Shown in pieces: positions 62,209 through 64,000 of a stretch of 64,000 bases of DNA (its first letter is position 1; each line of letters opens with the position of its first letter). The translations under genes were made by a program, and so were the position numbers. This DNA is from CAIJXB01 sp964439595 (GTDB lineage: Bacteria > Chlamydiota > Chlamydiia > Chlamydiales > Rhabdochlamydiaceae). Location of the stretch: the NCBI GenBank assembly GCA_964439595.1, contig CAYTOK010000006.1, positions 38,765-102,764 on the forward strand. The letters run 5' to 3'. Under the pieces are notes generated by a model, which made no database searches, was not told where the DNA came from, and saw nothing but the letters and a program-made list of their open reading frames with translations.

Positions 62209-63483
62209 ATGGATATGAAACCAATAGGGTCTAGTGGCCCAAAAGGCCCAGAAAAGCAACTACCTGTAAGGCCAGCAGTAGCTCCCTTACAGCCTATTGT
62301 ATCTAAGGCTCTTTCTTTTCAAGCAGCAGAAAAACCTTCAATGGGTGTGCAGCTCACTGCTGCAGATGATTCTTTGCTCGACTGCATGGAAAACATCCTA
62401 AATAAACCCAATCCAGAAGAAATATTACAGGATTTTTTTGGCGCTCGTACCCCCTCAGATTTTTCCCTGCAAGGGTTGTTAGACGCTAAATATATGATAG
62501 CTAATCTTTTGACATCGGACGCCGCTATCGCTATAGCCTGTCTAAAAATCATTGATGGCATTAAAGAAACCCTCTCTAAAGGAGCAGAAGCTACTGCTAT
62601 AAAAGCTAATGGACTAGTAATATCAAATTCAGAAAGAAAACCTTCTGTTATCCCCCATAGTCAAAATCCTGCTTCTAAACTAACTCCAGAAGATATAGTT
62701 CTAATTAAAGCAGTTCAAACAGGAACTAATGACTCCATTGAAAGCGCAGCATGGCAAGATAATATTAGCGCCGCTGGAATAAAAGAGGCTTTAACCGCTG
62801 CACAAAGTTCAAAGAGGGGGGATCATATCATCAGCTTCCTAATAGACAGACTCAATATTATGGCTAGCCCAGAGGATGATTGGAAGAGCGTCTCCTCTGG
62901 AGAAGAACCAGGCCTAAAAGATCCGTTCCCCGGGTCTAGCGATTTCCAAGCACTCAAATATGCTTCAGAAGATGAAAAAAATGATGACGAAGATTATGCA
63001 ATGCCCCCCCCAAAAAAGAGTAATGACTCTTCGTCCGTTTCGTTAAAACCCCCAATGTCTCGGAATGATTTCGATAAACTACGTGATATTGAAATGGGCT
63101 ACTCAATAAAAGAGTTAGGTTTAACAGAGGCCTCCTTAATAGAGCTACTACGTAAGAACCCCGCTTTCCCTATCATTGCGCTAAATTTAAGCAATATGGA
63201 AATTACAAACATGAAAGCTATACTAGACGTATGCCCTAATATTAAGCGTTTAGCGGCCTGCAATTGTCATATTACTGATACGTTAATCCAACAAATAGTC
63301 GAGCATCCAACCTCACAAAATATAGAACTCTTAGCTCTTGAGCGCAATGACATCACCAATCTAGGAGTCGAATTACTATTCAGCATGCCTAAACTAGAAA
63401 TTTTCAGCCTTGAAAACAACCCGCAGATAACGGACGGTATTCAGAGAAGACTTGCAAATGAGATACGAGCTCGCCCTCGTTAA
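62209..63483 (+). CDS. leucine-rich-repeat protein, possible effector
   Basis: 424 residues from the ATG at 62209, preceded by GATGGAAG; an ATG at 62197 adds four residues. The N-terminus is Pro/Ala-rich and disordered-looking. A helical middle is followed by a low-complexity acidic/Ser stretch (about 255-285, with MPPPKKSNDSSS). From about 325 on come 3-4 RI-like leucine-rich repeats (IIALNLSNMEITNM, IELLALERNDITNLGVELL, LEIFSLENNPQITDG). LRRs of this type are used for protein binding. No signal peptide is seen, which would suit type III export (inference). Confidence 0.78.
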   Translation: MDMKPIGSSGPKGPEKQLPVRPAVAPLQPIVSKALSFQAAEKPSMGVQLTAADDSLLDCMENILNKPNPEEILQDFFGARTPSDFSLQGLLDAKYMIANLLTSDAAIAIACLKIIDGIKETLSKGAEATAIKANGLVISNSERKPSVIPHSQNPASKLTPEDIVLIKAVQTGTNDSIESAAWQDNISAAGIKEALTAAQSSKRGDHIISFLIDRLNIMASPEDDWKSVSSGEEPGLKDPFPGSSDFQALKYASEDEKNDDEDYAMPPPKKSNDSSSVSLKPPMSRNDFDKLRDIEMGYSIKELGLTEASLIELLRKNPAFPIIALNLSNMEITNMKAILDVCPNIKRLAACNCHITDTLIQQIVEHPTSQNIELLALERNDITNLGVELLFSMPKLEIFSLENNPQITDGIQRRLANEIRARPR

Positions 63484-63505
63484 AGCAAGACTCATTTACC
63501 AAAAG

Positions 63506-63533
63506 AGTAGCTATCTTTTTTAAGATAGCTACT
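63506..63533. terminator. intrinsic terminator, LRR gene / autotransporter
   Basis: Perfect 12-base arms AGTAGCTATCTT and AAGATAGCTACT around a 4-base T loop, followed by a T-rich stretch on the plus strand. Likely shared by the two convergent genes. Confidence 0.85.
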
Positions 63534-63539
63534 TTATTT

Positions 63540-64000
63540 TTAAAACCCAAAGCGAGCCTCTGCTGCATATCTATGAGCGCTGTAGCCCCCTGTAAATTCC
63601 CCGTCGTAGGTGAAGTTAAGAGCTAGCTTGTCTTCTAGCATGATGCCTGAGAGCATGACTCCGGGAGAAAAGAGGTTTCTACTAGGAAAGTATCCAGTTA
63701 CCGTAAAGGGAAAGGCTGATGCGGAAGCAAACTCTGCTTTATAGTGTGATCCTTTCACACGCACTTCTCTTATCCAGCTAGCTTTAGGAGATAGTGTCCA
63801 CTTGCTATTTTTGACGCAAAGACAAGCTGCAAACTGCAGGCCGAGCTCATTTCTTAGCAAGATAGAATTGCTTTTATGGATACGTAGGTTCCAATCTCCT
63901 GCTCCCTCTTCTCTATAGCTATTTTCTTTACCAGCTATATAGTCAAAGCTATCAAAGGGTCTTACAGTAAATCCCCCATAGCTTAAGTTTATCCCTGTAT
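63540..64000 (-). CDS. C-terminal end of an autotransporter (Pmp-like) barrel, cut by the window edge
   Basis: The last 152 codons or so are visible; the frame stays open to base 64000. The sequence shows alternating amphipathic strands with glycine and aromatic residues (INLSYGGFTVRPFDSFDYI, WNLRIHKSNSILLRNELGLQ) and ends in FGF, the C-terminal aromatic of a type V autotransporter beta domain. Chlamydial polymorphic membrane proteins have this end. The passenger domain lies outside the window, so the Pmp identity is only probable. Ends beside a strong terminator. Confidence 0.75.
   Translation of the reverse strand, partial: TGINLSYGGFTVRPFDSFDYIAGKENSYREEGAGDWNLRIHKSNSILLRNELGLQFAACLCVKNSKWTLSPKASWIREVRVKGSHYKAEFASASAFPFTVTGYFPSRNLFSPGVMLSGIMLEDKLALNFTYDGEFTGGYSAHRYAAEARFGF

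Overview
The window looks like chromosomal DNA from a member of the order Chlamydiales outside the Chlamydiaceae, that is, an amoeba- or invertebrate-associated 'environmental' chlamydia. I cannot fix the family. The evidence is gene order and gene content. smpB-dnaN-recF, leuS next to the Kdo transferase waaA, and gatC-gatA-gatB are arrangements I know from chlamydial genomes. There are several short proteins with the bilobed hydrophobic segment of inclusion-membrane (Inc) proteins, and an autotransporter/Pmp-like barrel is cut by the right edge. The DNA is AT-rich, and most genes have recognisable Shine-Dalgarno sequences.

Layout. 0-13 kb is mostly housekeeping: a branched-chain amino-acid carrier (brnQ), topoisomerase III, an RluA pseudouridine synthase, a lipid A acyltransferase followed by rsmE, pyruvate kinase, an AAA-ATPase/PD-(D/E)XK protein, two small membrane proteins (DUF202, TMEM14) and a cation diffusion facilitator. 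13-19 kb is chlamydia-specific: two Inc-like proteins, a GGQ release-factor-like protein, a 790-residue proline-rich protein ending in an FGE-sulfatase domain, a tandem pair of very small paralogous proteins, and a decayed fragment of a second AAA-ATPase gene. 19.1-30.2 kb is one gene of 3671 codons that resembles the DUF3638/DUF3645 giants known mainly from eukaryotes. 30-33 kb holds rlmI and rimO.

34.1-38.9 kb is the most unusual block. Five tightly packed genes encode a COG2509-like flavoprotein, an unrecognised 289-residue protein, a phage/virus-type deoxynucleoside monophosphate kinase, a methyltransferase fused to a phytanoyl-CoA-dioxygenase-type (PhyH) oxygenase, and an adenine phosphoribosyltransferase. 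The last four overlap at their ends. The kinase and the phosphoribosyltransferase, both normally cytosolic, each carry a signal-peptide-like N-terminus. I propose a pathway that makes or alters a modified base or nucleotide, perhaps outside the bacterial cytosol. That is inference.

39-44.5 kb has an RsuA-type pseudouridine synthase, a secreted protein gene overlapping a beta-barrel gene, a lipoprotein, two tRNA-Met genes (elongator-type and initiator) and two Inc-like genes. 44.6-54.3 kb is waaA, leuS, a conserved-looking protein of unknown function, smpB-dnaN-recF, and pgi convergent with and overlapping recF. 54.5-57 kb holds two unknown proteins and a GNAT acetyltransferase flanked by a degenerate inverted repeat. 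57-64 kb has the gatCAB operon, a cold-shock protein, a secreted PTP-like phytase-type phosphatase, a leucine-rich-repeat protein and the end of an autotransporter barrel.

The genes fall into three working groups: translation and rRNA/tRNA maturation (gatCAB, leuS, rimO, rlmI, rsmE, pseudouridine synthases, smpB, RF-like); envelope (lipid A acyltransferase, waaA, barrels, lipoprotein); and host-interaction candidates (Inc-like, proline-rich FGE, PTP-like phosphatase, LRR, the giant protein). I saw no CRISPR array, no intact insertion sequence and no rRNA.
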